From an uncultured Eubacteriales bacterium (GTDB lineage Bacteria > Bacillota > Clostridia > Oscillospirales > Butyricicoccaceae), in the NCBI GenBank assembly GCA_934395135.1, contig CAKRRK010000003.1, forward strand, positions 1 to 64,000: a DNA stretch of 64,000 bases, written 5' to 3'. Under the pieces are notes generated by a model that was not told where the DNA came from, made no database searches, and worked only from the letters and a program-made list of their open reading frames with translations. A program made the translations under genes and the position numbers. Positions 24,263 through 32,866 of this stretch are shown piece after piece (position 1 is the first letter of the stretch; each line of letters begins with the position of its first letter).

Positions 24263-24466
24263 TTATTCTTTAAAAAGATCGCCGATAGCAACGTTCATAC
24301 CCGCAGAGATTTTTTCCATGGTGTCGATCGAAGCCGAAGCTTTGCCGCGTTCCAACTGTCCCCAGTATCTGACGCTCAAATTGCAGGCTTCTGCCGCGGT
24401 TTCCTGCGTCATATTTCGTTTTTTCCTAAGGATTTTCAAGTTGTCTCCAAATGTCTTTTTCAGCAT
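24263..24466 (-). CDS. Small XRE family regulator
   Basis: 67 residues from ATG 24466, preceded by GGAGGGG; the TTG at 24484 is too close to that site. FGDNLKILRKKRNMTQETAAEACNLSVRYWGQLERGKASASIDTMEKIS is a Cro/C1 HTH covering nearly the whole protein; the tail GMNVAIGDLFKE is the usual end of single-domain XRE proteins. Upstream, ATTATCG and CGATAAT half-sites (about 24485-24525) form a possible operator. It is tandem with another XRE gene on the same strand. Confidence 0.85.
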   Translation of the reverse strand: MLKKTFGDNLKILRKKRNMTQETAAEACNLSVRYWGQLERGKASASIDTMEKISAGMNVAIGDLFKE

Positions 24467-24484
24467 GAATGCCCCTCCGTACAA

Positions 24485-25086
24485 TTATCGTATCGGAACT
24501 ATCCATCATAGTACAGGAACGATAATGCCGGTTTTTGTGGCTTTTACGATTTTTTAACATTCATCGGTTACAAAGTAGCGGTTTGGATGGCAAAAGATAA
24601 ATATTAATAAATAATCCACCTAAATTGTTAGGTGGACATGATAAAAACGTAAAAATATATTTAAAATAGGATATTTTTTCAAAAATGATGGAAATAAAGA
24701 GGAAATACATTAAAAAATATTGCTTAAATAAAATAACATAAGATAATTATAAAGTCAACATTTTTTATATAAATTCATATTTGTTAATCCTTTGCGGCAA
24801 TATTCTATCAATAATGCGTCGGATAAAATAATATTTTATCCGATTTTGCAATAAACTTTTGCGTTTTCCGCTGGATAAAACCAAAAATTATTTTTCGCAG
24901 AGCCAGTTGCGGGAAGTCGCCGGTATGCAAACGTATGCGGCAATGGCTTGCTTTTTTGGCGGGGATCGCATACACTGATAATAACTTGCAAAGCAGAGCG
25001 CTTGGCTGCACTGGGAAACGACGGTGCTGTAAACCGGCAAAACGGCTGGAAGGGATCGGAACAACCGGGAAAGGAGAAGTGGCATT
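24485..25086. other. Non-coding AT-rich interval
   Basis: About 600 bases without a gene. The left 350 bases are very AT-rich and hold two hairpins: TCCACCTAA-attg-TTAGGTGGA (about 24617-24638) and TCGGATAAAAT-aat-ATTTTATCCGA (24819-24843). The last 190 bases are GC-rich like coding DNA but are closed in all frames by any recognisable family. The MutY-fusion start is preceded by AAAGGAG. Confidence 0.5.
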
Positions 25087-26694
25087 ATGGAGTTTTTGGA
25101 ACAGATTTTGGAATTTCGGCCGCAGACCATGGAAGAAGAGGATACAAAGCATCGGCTTTTGACGGATATAGAGCAATATGGGGAACGAATTCTTTGCCGG
25201 GAAAATCAGGGAGTGCATATGACGGTAGGCAGCATGATACTGGATACAGAATATCGCCGGACATTGATGGCCTACCATCGCATCTATCAATCGTTTGCGT
25301 GGACCGGCGGCCATTGCGACGGCGAGGGAGATCTGCTTTCCGTGGCACTGCGGGAGGCAAAGGAGGAAACTGGCATTGGGGAAGTGTGGCCGGTTACCCA
25401 AAAGATATTGGGACTATATCGGCTGCCGGTACCCCAACATCGCAAAAACGGGCGGACTGTACCGGGGCATATCCATTATGTCGCCGCGTTTGGCCTGCTT
25501 GCCCCGGAAAAGCAAAATCTGCGGGTAAAGAAGAAGGAAAACGAAGCAGTTTCCTTTTTTTCGGTGGAGGATATGGAGCAGGTTTGCACGGAACCGCATA
25601 TGCTGCCGGTATACCGGCAGCTTTTGAAAAGGATGCTTGCTCTGCGGCAAAAAAAGCAGGATGGCTTTTCCCAACTGCCCCGGCGGCTTGTGCCATGGTA
25701 TACGGAACATGCGCGGCTTCTGCCGTGGCGCCGGGATCGGGAGCCATACCATGTCTGGCTTTCCGAAATCATGCTGCAGCAGACCAGAGTGGAAGCGGTA
25801 AAAGGATATTATGAACGATTTCTTCAGGAACTGCCCACCATCGGCTCTTTGGCGCAGGCGCCGGAGGACAGGCTGCTGAAGCTTTGGGAGGGACTGGGAT
25901 ACTATACCAGGGTAAGAAATCTGCAAAAAGCGGCGAAACAGATTATACAGATGCATCAGGGGATATTTCCAAGGGAATATGCGGATATTCGTGCTTTGCC
26001 GGGAATCGGCGACTATACTGCGGGGGCGATTGCCTCCATCTGTTTTGAGGAGCCGGAGCCGGCAGTGGACGGCAATGTGCTGCGTGTCATTTCCCGCATC
26101 ACAGAGGATTTTACGCCGCTACACCGGCCGGAGCTGAAAAAGGGCATTACAAAGGCACTGCGGAAGGTATATCCCAAGGGAGAATGCGGCTTGTTTACCC
26201 AGGCTCTGATGGAATTGGGGGCGACAGTCTGCCTGCCCAATGGCGCGCCGGCCTGCGCCGTCTGCCCGGTGCAGGATATATGCATGACGTCTGGAAGGCA
26301 AACGGCGCTGTCGCTTCCTGTAAAGAAACAGAAAAAACCGCGGAGGATAGAAGAACGTACGGTATTTGTTGCCTGCTGCGGGAATCAGTATGCGGTATGC
26401 CGGCGCCGAAATACAGGCTTGCTTGCAGGCTGTTGGCAGTTCCCGAATACCGAAAAAAAACTGACCGCGGAAGAAGCGATGCAAACGGCGCGGCAGTGGG
26501 GGCTGCAGCCATCAGAATTGCTGCGGACAGTGGATCGGGTGCATATATTCAGTCATGTGGAGTGGCATATGAGAGGGGTATACTTTCTGTGCCGCGAAAC
26601 GCCGGAAACCTTTCAATGGGTTACACCGGAAGAAATTGAGACAGAGATCTCGCTTCCCACAGCCTTCCGCATGTTTTGGCAGGAGGCGATATAA
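25087..26694 (+). CDS. mutY: Nudix hydrolase-MutY fusion (A/G-specific adenine glycosylase)
   Basis: 535 residues, about 180 longer than ordinary MutY. Residues 1-185 are a Nudix hydrolase (WTGGHCDGEGDLL, ALREAKEETGI as Nudix box). From ~197 a full MutY follows: LLPWRRDREPYHVWLSEIMLQQTRV (key parts PWR and EIMLQQTRV), LWEGLGYYTRVRNLQKAA, LPGIGDYTAGAIASIC (HhH) and PAVDGNVLRVISR with the catalytic Asp. The 4Fe-4S cysteines are C-x7-C-x2-C-x5-C, and the C-terminal MutT-like 8-oxoG reader is VACCGNQYAVCRRRNTGLLAGCWQFP, read in parts. The N-terminal Nudix could sanitise the nucleotide pool (8-oxo-dGTP) while MutY removes A opposite 8-oxoG. This would put both steps of GO repair in one chain. Confidence 0.92.
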   Translation: MEFLEQILEFRPQTMEEEDTKHRLLTDIEQYGERILCRENQGVHMTVGSMILDTEYRRTLMAYHRIYQSFAWTGGHCDGEGDLLSVALREAKEETGIGEVWPVTQKILGLYRLPVPQHRKNGRTVPGHIHYVAAFGLLAPEKQNLRVKKKENEAVSFFSVEDMEQVCTEPHMLPVYRQLLKRMLALRQKKQDGFSQLPRRLVPWYTEHARLLPWRRDREPYHVWLSEIMLQQTRVEAVKGYYERFLQELPTIGSLAQAPEDRLLKLWEGLGYYTRVRNLQKAAKQIIQMHQGIFPREYADIRALPGIGDYTAGAIASICFEEPEPAVDGNVLRVISRITEDFTPLHRPELKKGITKALRKVYPKGECGLFTQALMELGATVCLPNGAPACAVCPVQDICMTSGRQTALSLPVKKQKKPRRIEERTVFVACCGNQYAVCRRRNTGLLAGCWQFPNTEKKLTAEEAMQTARQWGLQPSELLRTVDRVHIFSHVEWHMRGVYFLCRETPETFQWVTPEEIETEISLPTAFRMFWQEAI

Positions 26695-27123
26695 AAGCCT
26701 TGCGGATGGTCCCGCAGGAGAAAGAAGCCGCTGCCTTTGCCGGGCTTTGGATTCGATATGCTTGGACTGCCAGGATACGTTCAACAACCGGGGCGCCGGC
26801 GGACATAGAGCCGCTGAAAAGGAGGACCTGTTAAGCGGGGAACGGCATGCGCAGAGTTCCATTTCGTTTGCAATGCACATATCCGGTGCAATGTCTGCGG
26901 TCACTGTTGGCGCAGGCAGGACTGGATTTTTCCTCTTGCACCGGGAGGATGGCCGCTATACAAGCGGCTTTCTGGACTTGCTTCCGCGTCTGCAGAAAGC
27001 CGGGGAAATTGCCGAGAATAAACTGCCGGAATGCGCGGTGCCGCGGGAGAAAATCGTAAGCCGGTCACCTCCGGAGTGAAAACGGCATTGTAAGGCTGCG
27101 ACAAAAAATGATTGCAATCAAAA
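26695..27123. other. Interval after mutY with no recognised gene
   Basis: About 430 GC-rich bases. Frames are open in places (for example a frame ending at 27079 with SAVTVGAGRTGFFLLHREDG) and an AAGGAGG lies at 26818, but no start at sensible spacing and no known family. A decayed gene is possible. Confidence 0.4.
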
Positions 27124-27158
27124 ACGGCATCCTGTAGGATAATAAGACAGGATGCCGT
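27124..27158 (-). terminator. Terminator of the MarR gene
   Basis: ACGGCATCCTGT / ACAGGATGCCGT perfect 12-bp stem; on the minus strand followed by TTTTTG. Lies 5 bases after the MarR stop. Confidence 0.9.
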
Positions 27159-27162
27159 CAAT

Positions 27163-27603
27163 TTATTTCATTTTTTTCAAAAGCCGGATAGTGGTTTCAA
27201 TGGCAGACTTTAACTCAGACTGTTCTTGAAAGGACAACAATTCGTATTTTTTGGCGAATTTTTCTTTAAAATGAGCCTTTTGCTGCTGCAGGAAGGCATG
27301 TCCTGCGTCAGTCAGCCGCACCAACACACGGGTGCGGTTGCTTTCATCCGGGACGCGCTCCACATAACCTTTTTCCACCAACGGTGCAACGGCCCGCGTA
27401 GCCTGTTCTTTGGAAGAAGAAATATATGTGGCGATTTGGGACATATTCATCGTACTGTTGGCCAGCAGCGCAAGAAAGATGAGCAGCTGCGTTTTGGTAA
27501 AATCAAAATGCTTCCAGTCAAAATTGGATAAAACCATGCGTTGATACAAAGGAAAAGCAATCAGGATGGGTAATGTATCCTGTTCCGCGTTTTGGGTCAT
27601 CAT
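27163..27603 (-). CDS. MarR family transcriptional regulator
   Basis: 146 residues. The winged helix is LIFLALLANSTMNMSQIATYISSSKEQATRAVAPLVEKGYVERV, with recognition helix SKEQATRAVAPL and wing VPDESNRTRVLVRLTDAG (the D-x-R-x-x-x-L-T-x-x-G signature). Dimer helices are at both ends. It is divergent from citrate synthase, and the shared region carries a long palindrome over the citrate synthase -35, so it probably represses that gene. GAGGCGC ribosome site before the ATG pair at 27603/27600. Confidence 0.92.
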   Translation of the reverse strand: MMTQNAEQDTLPILIAFPLYQRMVLSNFDWKHFDFTKTQLLIFLALLANSTMNMSQIATYISSSKEQATRAVAPLVEKGYVERVPDESNRTRVLVRLTDAGHAFLQQQKAHFKEKFAKKYELLSFQEQSELKSAIETTIRLLKKMK

Positions 27604-27653
27604 AAAAAGCGCCTCCTCAACGTGAAGTTATTATAGCATACTATAGGATAAAA

Positions 27654-27707
27654 GTCAATATTGAACAAAAATCCAATATTGACAAAAGTCAAATTCTTAA
27701 GTATAAT
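27654..27707 (+). promoter_or_regulatory. Citrate synthase promoter with MarR-type operator
   Basis: TTGACA (27679-27684), 17 bases, TATAAT (27702-27707). GTCAATATTG (27654-27663) and CAATATTGAC (27674-27683) form a perfect 10-bp inverted repeat with a 10-base spacer, overlapping the -35. Half-sites one to two helical turns apart suit a MarR dimer. Confidence 0.85.
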
Positions 27708-27741
27708 AAAGACAAATTAGAATGCATAGGAAAGGGGTGTT

Positions 27742-29097
27742 ATGACAATGAGGTCAAAACATGGATATATATCAGAGCATACAAAAGAACTGCAAAAAAA
27801 TAACCAGATTGCAGAAGAATTGTTTGACTTATATGGCGTAAAGCGCGGACTTCGCGATAAGAATGGAAACGGCGTTTTGGCTGGCCTTACGAACATTTCT
27901 ATGGTGATCGGCGCCAAGGTGATTGACGGCGAAAAGCACCCATGCGAAGGCGAACTGTATTATCGGGGATATTCAATTTATGATTTGACAAAAGGATTCA
28001 GCGCAAAGGGAAGATATGGTGCGGAAGAATGCGCGTATCTGATATTGTTTGGTGATCTTCCGGATGGACCGCAGTTGGAACGGTTTAAATCCATCATGGC
28101 AAAGCGGCGAACCCTGCCCACCCATTTTGTGCGGGACGTTGTAATGAAAGCGCCGGGGCAGGACATTATGAATTCCTTAACCAAAAGTGTGCTGACGCTT
28201 GCTTCCTACGATCCGCATGCCACGGAAAACAGCTTGGACAATGTACTGCGGCAGTCCATCATGCTGACAGCGGTATTGCCTATGTTGGCGGTTTATGGCT
28301 ATCATGCGTACAATCATGAAAAAAACGGCGGCAGTTTGTACATTCATAATCCGGATGTGGACTTATCCATGGCGGAAAATATTCTGATGATGCTCCGTCC
28401 GGATCAAAAATATACCAACCTGGAGGCGCATGTCCTGGATCTGGCCCTGGTGCTGCATATGGAGCATGGCGGCGGCAATAACTCTGCGTTCACAACTCAT
28501 GTGGTAACTTCCGCGGGATCCGACACCTATGCGGTCATCGCGGCGGCGCTTTGCTCTTTAAAGGGCTCCCGTCATGGCGGTGCAAACATCAAGGTAATTG
28601 AAATGATGGAAGATTTAAAGGCCAATGTTTCCGATCCCACCAATCGGGAGGAAGTCCGCGGGTATCTTGTGCGGCTGCTGGATGGCGAAGCGTATGACCA
28701 CAAGGGACTGATTTATGGCATGGGGCACGCGGTTTATTCTCTTTCCGATCCACGGGCGGTGGTTTTTAAAAGCTTTGTGGAAAAGCTTGCCCATGAAAAA
28801 GGGCGGGACGGCGACTATAACCTGTACGCCTTGGTGGAAGAACTTGCCACGGAGATCATCTGCCAGAAACGTAAAATTTATAAGGGCGTTTGTGCTAATG
28901 TGGATTTTTACAGCGGATTTGTCTATAGCATGCTGGGGATTCCAAAGGAACTGTTTACGCCGCTGTTTGCCATGGCGCGCATTGTGGGATGGAGCGCGCA
29001 CCGTTTGGAAGAACTGACAAACAACGGAAAGATTATCCGCCCGGCATATAAATGCATCGCTGAACAGCGGGAGTACCATACGCTGGACCAACGCTGA
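27742..29097 (+). CDS. gltA: Citrate synthase
   Basis: 451 residues, type II-like with an N-terminal extension (MRSKHGYISEHTKELQKNN). Active-site motifs: AHVLDLALVLHMEHGGGNNSAF (the first catalytic His), GSRHGGANIKVIEMM (second His), GLIYGMGHAVYSLSDPRAV (GMGHAVY) and VDFYSGFVYSMLGIP with the catalytic Asp. It condenses oxaloacetate and acetyl-CoA; in a fermenter it mainly feeds 2-oxoglutarate for glutamate. Controlled, by position, by the divergent MarR protein. Could be a 2-methylcitrate synthase, but no prpB/prpD neighbours support that. Confidence 0.93.
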   Translation: MTMRSKHGYISEHTKELQKNNQIAEELFDLYGVKRGLRDKNGNGVLAGLTNISMVIGAKVIDGEKHPCEGELYYRGYSIYDLTKGFSAKGRYGAEECAYLILFGDLPDGPQLERFKSIMAKRRTLPTHFVRDVVMKAPGQDIMNSLTKSVLTLASYDPHATENSLDNVLRQSIMLTAVLPMLAVYGYHAYNHEKNGGSLYIHNPDVDLSMAENILMMLRPDQKYTNLEAHVLDLALVLHMEHGGGNNSAFTTHVVTSAGSDTYAVIAAALCSLKGSRHGGANIKVIEMMEDLKANVSDPTNREEVRGYLVRLLDGEAYDHKGLIYGMGHAVYSLSDPRAVVFKSFVEKLAHEKGRDGDYNLYALVEELATEIICQKRKIYKGVCANVDFYSGFVYSMLGIPKELFTPLFAMARIVGWSAHRLEELTNNGKIIRPAYKCIAEQREYHTLDQR

Positions 29098-29104
29098 ATG
29101 CAGC

Positions 29105-29139
29105 AAAGCCATTGCCCTTGGGGGCAATGGCTTTTTGTT
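29105..29139 (+). terminator. Terminator after citrate synthase
   Basis: AAAGCCATTGCCC / GGGCAATGGCTTT stem with T-rich tail. Confidence 0.92.
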
Positions 29140-29224
29140 TGGCTATGACAATGTTTGGAAGAAAAACGCGTCGCAGTTTTTGCATATGCGGAAGGCGTTT
29201 GCTGCCGGCTAAACAGGAAAAAGA

Positions 29225-29253
29225 TTGTAAAAAAAGAGAAAGCATGGTATGAT
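29225..29253 (+). promoter_or_regulatory. Promoter of the cobalamin operon
   Basis: TTGTAA (29225-29230), 17 bases, TATGAT (29248-29253), placing the start about 35 bases before the riboswitch. Confidence 0.65.
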
Positions 29254-29289
29254 TAAAAAAATATCTGCATCAAGTAAGATAACAAATCG

Positions 29290-29485
29290 TTTGAAACATT
29301 CTGTCCGGGAAGCCGGCGGCGGAATGGGGTGAAAATCCCCGCGAGCGGGTCACTGTGACGCTGTTCCTTTTTGGACAGCCAAGTCAGATACGCCGGGAAT
29401 GTGAAAGGCTCTTGCCCTGTACCGGGAGCTGGCGGTGGAATGATTGCGTCCGTGGGGCTTTTGGCTGTGCGGACGCTTTTTTTTT
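29290..29485 (+). promoter_or_regulatory. Adenosylcobalamin riboswitch with terminator
   Basis: Conserved core pieces in order: GGGGTGAAAATCCCC (P3-P4 region, 29326-29340), GCGAGCGGGTCACTGTGA, then the B12 box CCAAGTCAGATACGCC (29379-29394). The expression platform ends in GCGTCCG (29446-29452) / CGGACGC (29470-29476) followed by nine Ts, an intrinsic terminator. Bound cobalamin should favour termination, so the downstream uptake genes are made when B12 is scarce. Confidence 0.93.
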
Positions 29486-29562
29486 GAAAAAAGTAGCGGA
29501 AAGCCGTTTGTGGTGTCAGTGACTGCACGAAAACAGGCTGTGTGACAGAAAGGAACCGATGT

Positions 29563-31161
29563 ATGACAAACAGAACCGTGGGGAACCGCATTTTTTCCAT
29601 CCTTCTTGCAGGGATACTTGCCTTTGGAATCTTTCCGGCAAAAGCGGCAGCGGCAGTGCCGGGAGAGGAGCCGATCGATGGCAGACGATGGTTTGGATTC
29701 ACTGGATCAGAGACAAAAGAAAAGGCGGAGGAAGCGGTACTTCGGTTCCAGGATGTGCCTGCCGGCGCATGGTATGAGGAGGCAGTGCTCCTTGCAAGCC
29801 GGCAGGAATGGCTCAAGGGTGTGTCGGACACATCATTTTCGCCGCACACCGCGTTGACAAGGGGAATGCTGATCACGGCGCTTTACCGGATGGCTGGCAG
29901 TCCGGCAGCAGACGGAGAGAAACGGTTTTCAGATGTACCGCCGGAAAGCTGGTTTGAAGAGGCTGTGCAATGGGGGGCGGAAGAAGCCATTATTTTGGGG
30001 TATGATAATGGCGCATTTGGACCGTATGACCCGGTGACAAGAGAGCAGGTATCTGCAATACTGTACCGCTATGCCGCCGGCCGAGATTTCGATATTACGC
30101 CAGGCGGCAGTTTGGCCGGGTTTTCGGACGGCGGGGATGTCAGCCCCTATGCGGAACGTGCGCTGCAGTGGGCATGTGCAAAAGGGATTCTGAAAGGCAG
30201 AGAAAATGCCAGGATTGCTCCAAAGGAAATTGCGTCCAGAGGAGAAGCCGCTGTTTTGCTGCAGCGGTTTACCGAGAATGGAACAGCGCCTTCTATGGAT
30301 GGACAATACGGGGAACGCATTCGAAAGACCGCGGAATATCTTATCGCTGAGGTTCCGGAACCGACAGTTTCCAGCATCGGAGGGGAATGGGCGGTATTTG
30401 GTCTTGCAGTGAGCGGATATACTATGCCGCAGGAATATTATGACGGTTATTACCGCAGGCTTGCAGCATATGCAGAGGACTGCGGCGGCGTTTTATCCCG
30501 GCGGAAGTACAGCGAATATTCCCGCGTGACGCTGGCTCTGACCGCCATCGGAAAAAATCCGGGAAATGTGGAAGGATATGATTTTTTACCGTATCTTTCA
30601 GAGCATGAAGCCGTGGAACAGCAGGGGATTACCGGCGTGATTTATGCCCTGTTGGCGCTGGACAGCGGCGCCTATCCAGGGGAAGCGCGGCAGTTGTATC
30701 TGGATGCTATTTGCAGCAGCCAGCTGGAAGACGGCGGCTTTGCGTTATCCGGAGAAACAGCAGATCCGGATGTTACGGCAATGGCGCTGTGCGCTCTGGC
30801 AAACTATCGGGAGGACCGCGCCATCGCGGAAGTCATCGACAAAGGCCTTTCCTGCCTTTCTCATCTGCAAAAGGAGACCGGCGGATTTGAAAGCTATGGA
30901 GAGGAAACCTGCGAGAGCGTCGCGCAGGTTTTGGTGGCGTTAAGCGGTCTGGGGATCCAGCTTTCTGACCGTCGGTTTGTAAAAAACGGCAATACGATGC
31001 TGGATGCTTTGGAACGTTTTGCCCGCGAAGACGGGAGCTTTTCTCACACTGCCGGAGGAGAAGAGAATTTAATGGCCACAGAGCAGGCGATGCTTGCGTT
31101 GGCCGCTTTAAAAACAGCGGAAGAAAGCGGCGGCTCTATTTATGCGATAAAGGCAGAATGA
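29563..31161 (+). CDS. SLH surface protein with alpha/alpha-barrel (intrinsic factor alpha-domain-like)
   Basis: 532 residues from ATG 29563 (AGAAAGGA upstream; the GTG at 29542 precedes the ribosome site). Signal peptide MTNRTVGNRIFSILLAGILA with AKAAAA cleavage region. Three S-layer homology repeats span residues ~60-245 (FQDVPAGAWYEEAV, TALTRGMLITALYRMAG; FSDVPPESWFEEAV; FSDGGDVSPYAERAL). Residues ~250-530 hold repeated helical units with QLEDGGFALSGE, VTAMALCALANY, KETGGFESYGEETCE, SVAQVLVALSGLG and EDGSFSHTAGG. These are the QxxxGGF/W-A-x-x-ALAAL units of terpenoid-cyclase/transcobalamin barrels. First gene behind the B12 riboswitch, so it is likely a cell-wall-anchored cobalamin-capturing protein. 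Confidence 0.82.
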   Translation: MTNRTVGNRIFSILLAGILAFGIFPAKAAAAVPGEEPIDGRRWFGFTGSETKEKAEEAVLRFQDVPAGAWYEEAVLLASRQEWLKGVSDTSFSPHTALTRGMLITALYRMAGSPAADGEKRFSDVPPESWFEEAVQWGAEEAIILGYDNGAFGPYDPVTREQVSAILYRYAAGRDFDITPGGSLAGFSDGGDVSPYAERALQWACAKGILKGRENARIAPKEIASRGEAAVLLQRFTENGTAPSMDGQYGERIRKTAEYLIAEVPEPTVSSIGGEWAVFGLAVSGYTMPQEYYDGYYRRLAAYAEDCGGVLSRRKYSEYSRVTLALTAIGKNPGNVEGYDFLPYLSEHEAVEQQGITGVIYALLALDSGAYPGEARQLYLDAICSSQLEDGGFALSGETADPDVTAMALCALANYREDRAIAEVIDKGLSCLSHLQKETGGFESYGEETCESVAQVLVALSGLGIQLSDRRFVKNGNTMLDALERFAREDGSFSHTAGGEENLMATEQAMLALAALKTAEESGGSIYAIKAE

Positions 31162-31162
31162 A

Positions 31163-31969
31163 TTGCGTATGAAACAGAAAAAATATATTCTTTTTAGCGT
31201 TGCCGCAGTTGTTTTCCTGCTGGCTGCCGCGTTTTTTGGCGGCGGAAACGAAATGCCTGTTTTAAATGGTGGCATAGCGGAACGTGAGCAGGATGTTGTG
31301 CTGGAGCAGCAGCCCGCGCCGTCCGAAGAAAGTCCTGCCGGCAGCCCGGCGTCTCCCGCCGGACAAGAGGGGGACAAAGGCGATGCAGCAAACAGAAACC
31401 CGGCAGCGGCGGAAAACGAGAAGGAAGTTCCGGCAGCGGAACAGGGCACAGCGGGGAATCATATGCCTTCCGCCGCCGGCGCGCCGGAAACGCAGAAGGA
31501 TCCGGAAGGAGCCGGAGAAAAAGAGACGGTTCCAGCAGATCATTCGTCGGAGCAGCCTGCGGCAGGAAAGCATTGCACGATTTCTATTTCCTGTAAGACG
31601 CTTGTGAAAAACGAGGCGCTGCCGGAAGAAAAGCGTTCGCTGGTTCCCGCTGACGGCTGGTTGCTGCAAGCCAAAACAGTGGAATTTGACGAAGGGGAAT
31701 CGGTGTTTGACGTATTATCCCGCGTCACAAAAGCGGAGAAAATTCATATGGAATCGGCTTATACGCCGCTGTATGACAACCAATATATCGAAGGCATCGG
31801 CAATTTATATGAACTGGATGCAGGCTCCGGTTCCGGCTGGATGTATTGCGTAAACGGAAATTTTCCAAATTATGGCTGCAATGCCTATGCGGTGCAGGAC
31901 GGCGACAGCATCGCTTTTCTTTATACATGCGATCTTGGCGCGGATATCGGCGCGAAAACGACACCATGA
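31163..31969 (+). CDS. Membrane-anchored DUF4430 protein (intrinsic factor beta-domain-like)
   Basis: 268 residues from TTG 31163, which gives the better spacing to AAAGG; ATG 31169 is the alternative. One N-terminal membrane segment (YILFSVAAVVFLLAAAFFGG) is followed by a ~115-residue Pro/Ala/Glu-rich low-complexity stalk, then a C-terminal domain of ~130 residues. That domain contains TISISCKTLVKN, VEFDEGESVFDVLSRVTKAE, YIEGIGNLYELDAGSGSGWM, YCVNGNFPNYGCNAYAV and DGDSIAFLYTCDLG. The GSGSGWMYxVNG core is the DUF4430 signature, a fold shared with the C-terminal domain of transcobalamin and intrinsic factor. With the preceding barrel protein it completes both halves of a B12-binding pair. Confidence 0.82.
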   Translation: MRMKQKKYILFSVAAVVFLLAAAFFGGGNEMPVLNGGIAEREQDVVLEQQPAPSEESPAGSPASPAGQEGDKGDAANRNPAAAENEKEVPAAEQGTAGNHMPSAAGAPETQKDPEGAGEKETVPADHSSEQPAAGKHCTISISCKTLVKNEALPEEKRSLVPADGWLLQAKTVEFDEGESVFDVLSRVTKAEKIHMESAYTPLYDNQYIEGIGNLYELDAGSGSGWMYCVNGNFPNYGCNAYAVQDGDSIAFLYTCDLGADIGAKTTP

Positions 31970-31984
31970 CAGGAGGGATTGGGG

Positions 31985-32866
31985 ATGCACAATGGATTTT
32001 CTGACTTTCATCCGGGCATAACGTTGCTTTACTTTGCGCTCGTGCTGTTTTTCGGTATGGTTTTGATGCATCCGGCCTGCCTTGCGGTTGCTTTGGTGTT
32101 TTCGTTTTGGTATGCCTGCTGTTTGAAAGGCGCGAAAGAAGTTCTTCGGCATACCTGGCAGCTTTTTCCCATCGTTGCTATGGCAGCGGTTATCAATCCC
32201 CTGTTTCAGCATAGGGGCGCTACCATTTTGGCCTACTTTCCCACGGGAAATCCGCTGACGCTGGAATCCATACTCTATGGATTGTGCGCGGCGGCGATGC
32301 TGCTGTTGATGCTGTTATGGTTTTGCTGTGTCAGCGTGGTGATGACAACGGACAAAACGGTCTATCTTCTGGCAAAGGTGTTTCCGTCCCTTGGGCTTTT
32401 GGTTTCTATGGCCCTGGGGTTTCTTCCGCGGTTTGCGCAGAGGTTTCGGGAAGTTTTGGCGGTACAGACTTGTATGGGGAACGGTATTTCCGAGGGAAAA
32501 CTGCACCGGCGTATCAAAAATGCAGTCGGTGTATTGTCCATTGTAATTACCTGGAGCCTGGAACGCGCGGTGCAGACGGCGGACAGTATGAAAGGCAGAG
32601 GGTACGGCCTGCCGGGCCGGACCAATTTTTCGGTGTTCCGTTTGGAACCGAGGGACAAAATCTTCGGCATTTTTCTTGCGGCAGCCGGAATCTGTCTGGG
32701 GATATGCTGGAGGTTTCACGCTTTTTCATGGCAGTATTTTCCGGTTCTTGCAGGTAATACCGGTGGAATGCTGTTTGGAACCGGAATTTTTTGCTACAGT
32801 GCGTTGTGTGCAGCGCCGGTGGCGGCTTGCAAGTGGGAGGAAAGACGATGGAAAGCATTGCAATAA
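31985..32866 (+). CDS. ecfT: ECF transporter transmembrane component EcfT
   Basis: About 293 residues; ATG 31985 is 7 bases after AGGAGGG. Five or more membrane segments (ITLLYFALVLFFGMVLMHPA, ACLAVALVFSFWYACC, LYGLCAAAMLLLMLLWFCCV, IFGIFLAAAGICLGICW). The cytoplasmic coupling helices end in LERAVQTADSMKGRGYGLPG, the A-x-x-x-x-x-M-x-x-RG motif by which EcfT clamps the ATPases. It overlaps the next gene, which encodes the ATPases and the S component, so together they form a dedicated transporter. Under the B12 riboswitch, the substrate is presumably cobalamin or a precursor. Confidence 0.9.
   Translation: MHNGFSDFHPGITLLYFALVLFFGMVLMHPACLAVALVFSFWYACCLKGAKEVLRHTWQLFPIVAMAAVINPLFQHRGATILAYFPTGNPLTLESILYGLCAAAMLLLMLLWFCCVSVVMTTDKTVYLLAKVFPSLGLLVSMALGFLPRFAQRFREVLAVQTCMGNGISEGKLHRRIKNAVGVLSIVITWSLERAVQTADSMKGRGYGLPGRTNFSVFRLEPRDKIFGIFLAAAGICLGICWRFHAFSWQYFPVLAGNTGGMLFGTGIFCYSALCAAPVAACKWEERRWKALQ

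Noticed and set aside
26636..27079. 148-codon frame overlapping the end of mutY
   Set aside because: It begins in another frame inside mutY and its translation is Arg/Cys-rich and unlike any family; no start fits the AAGGAGG at 26818.
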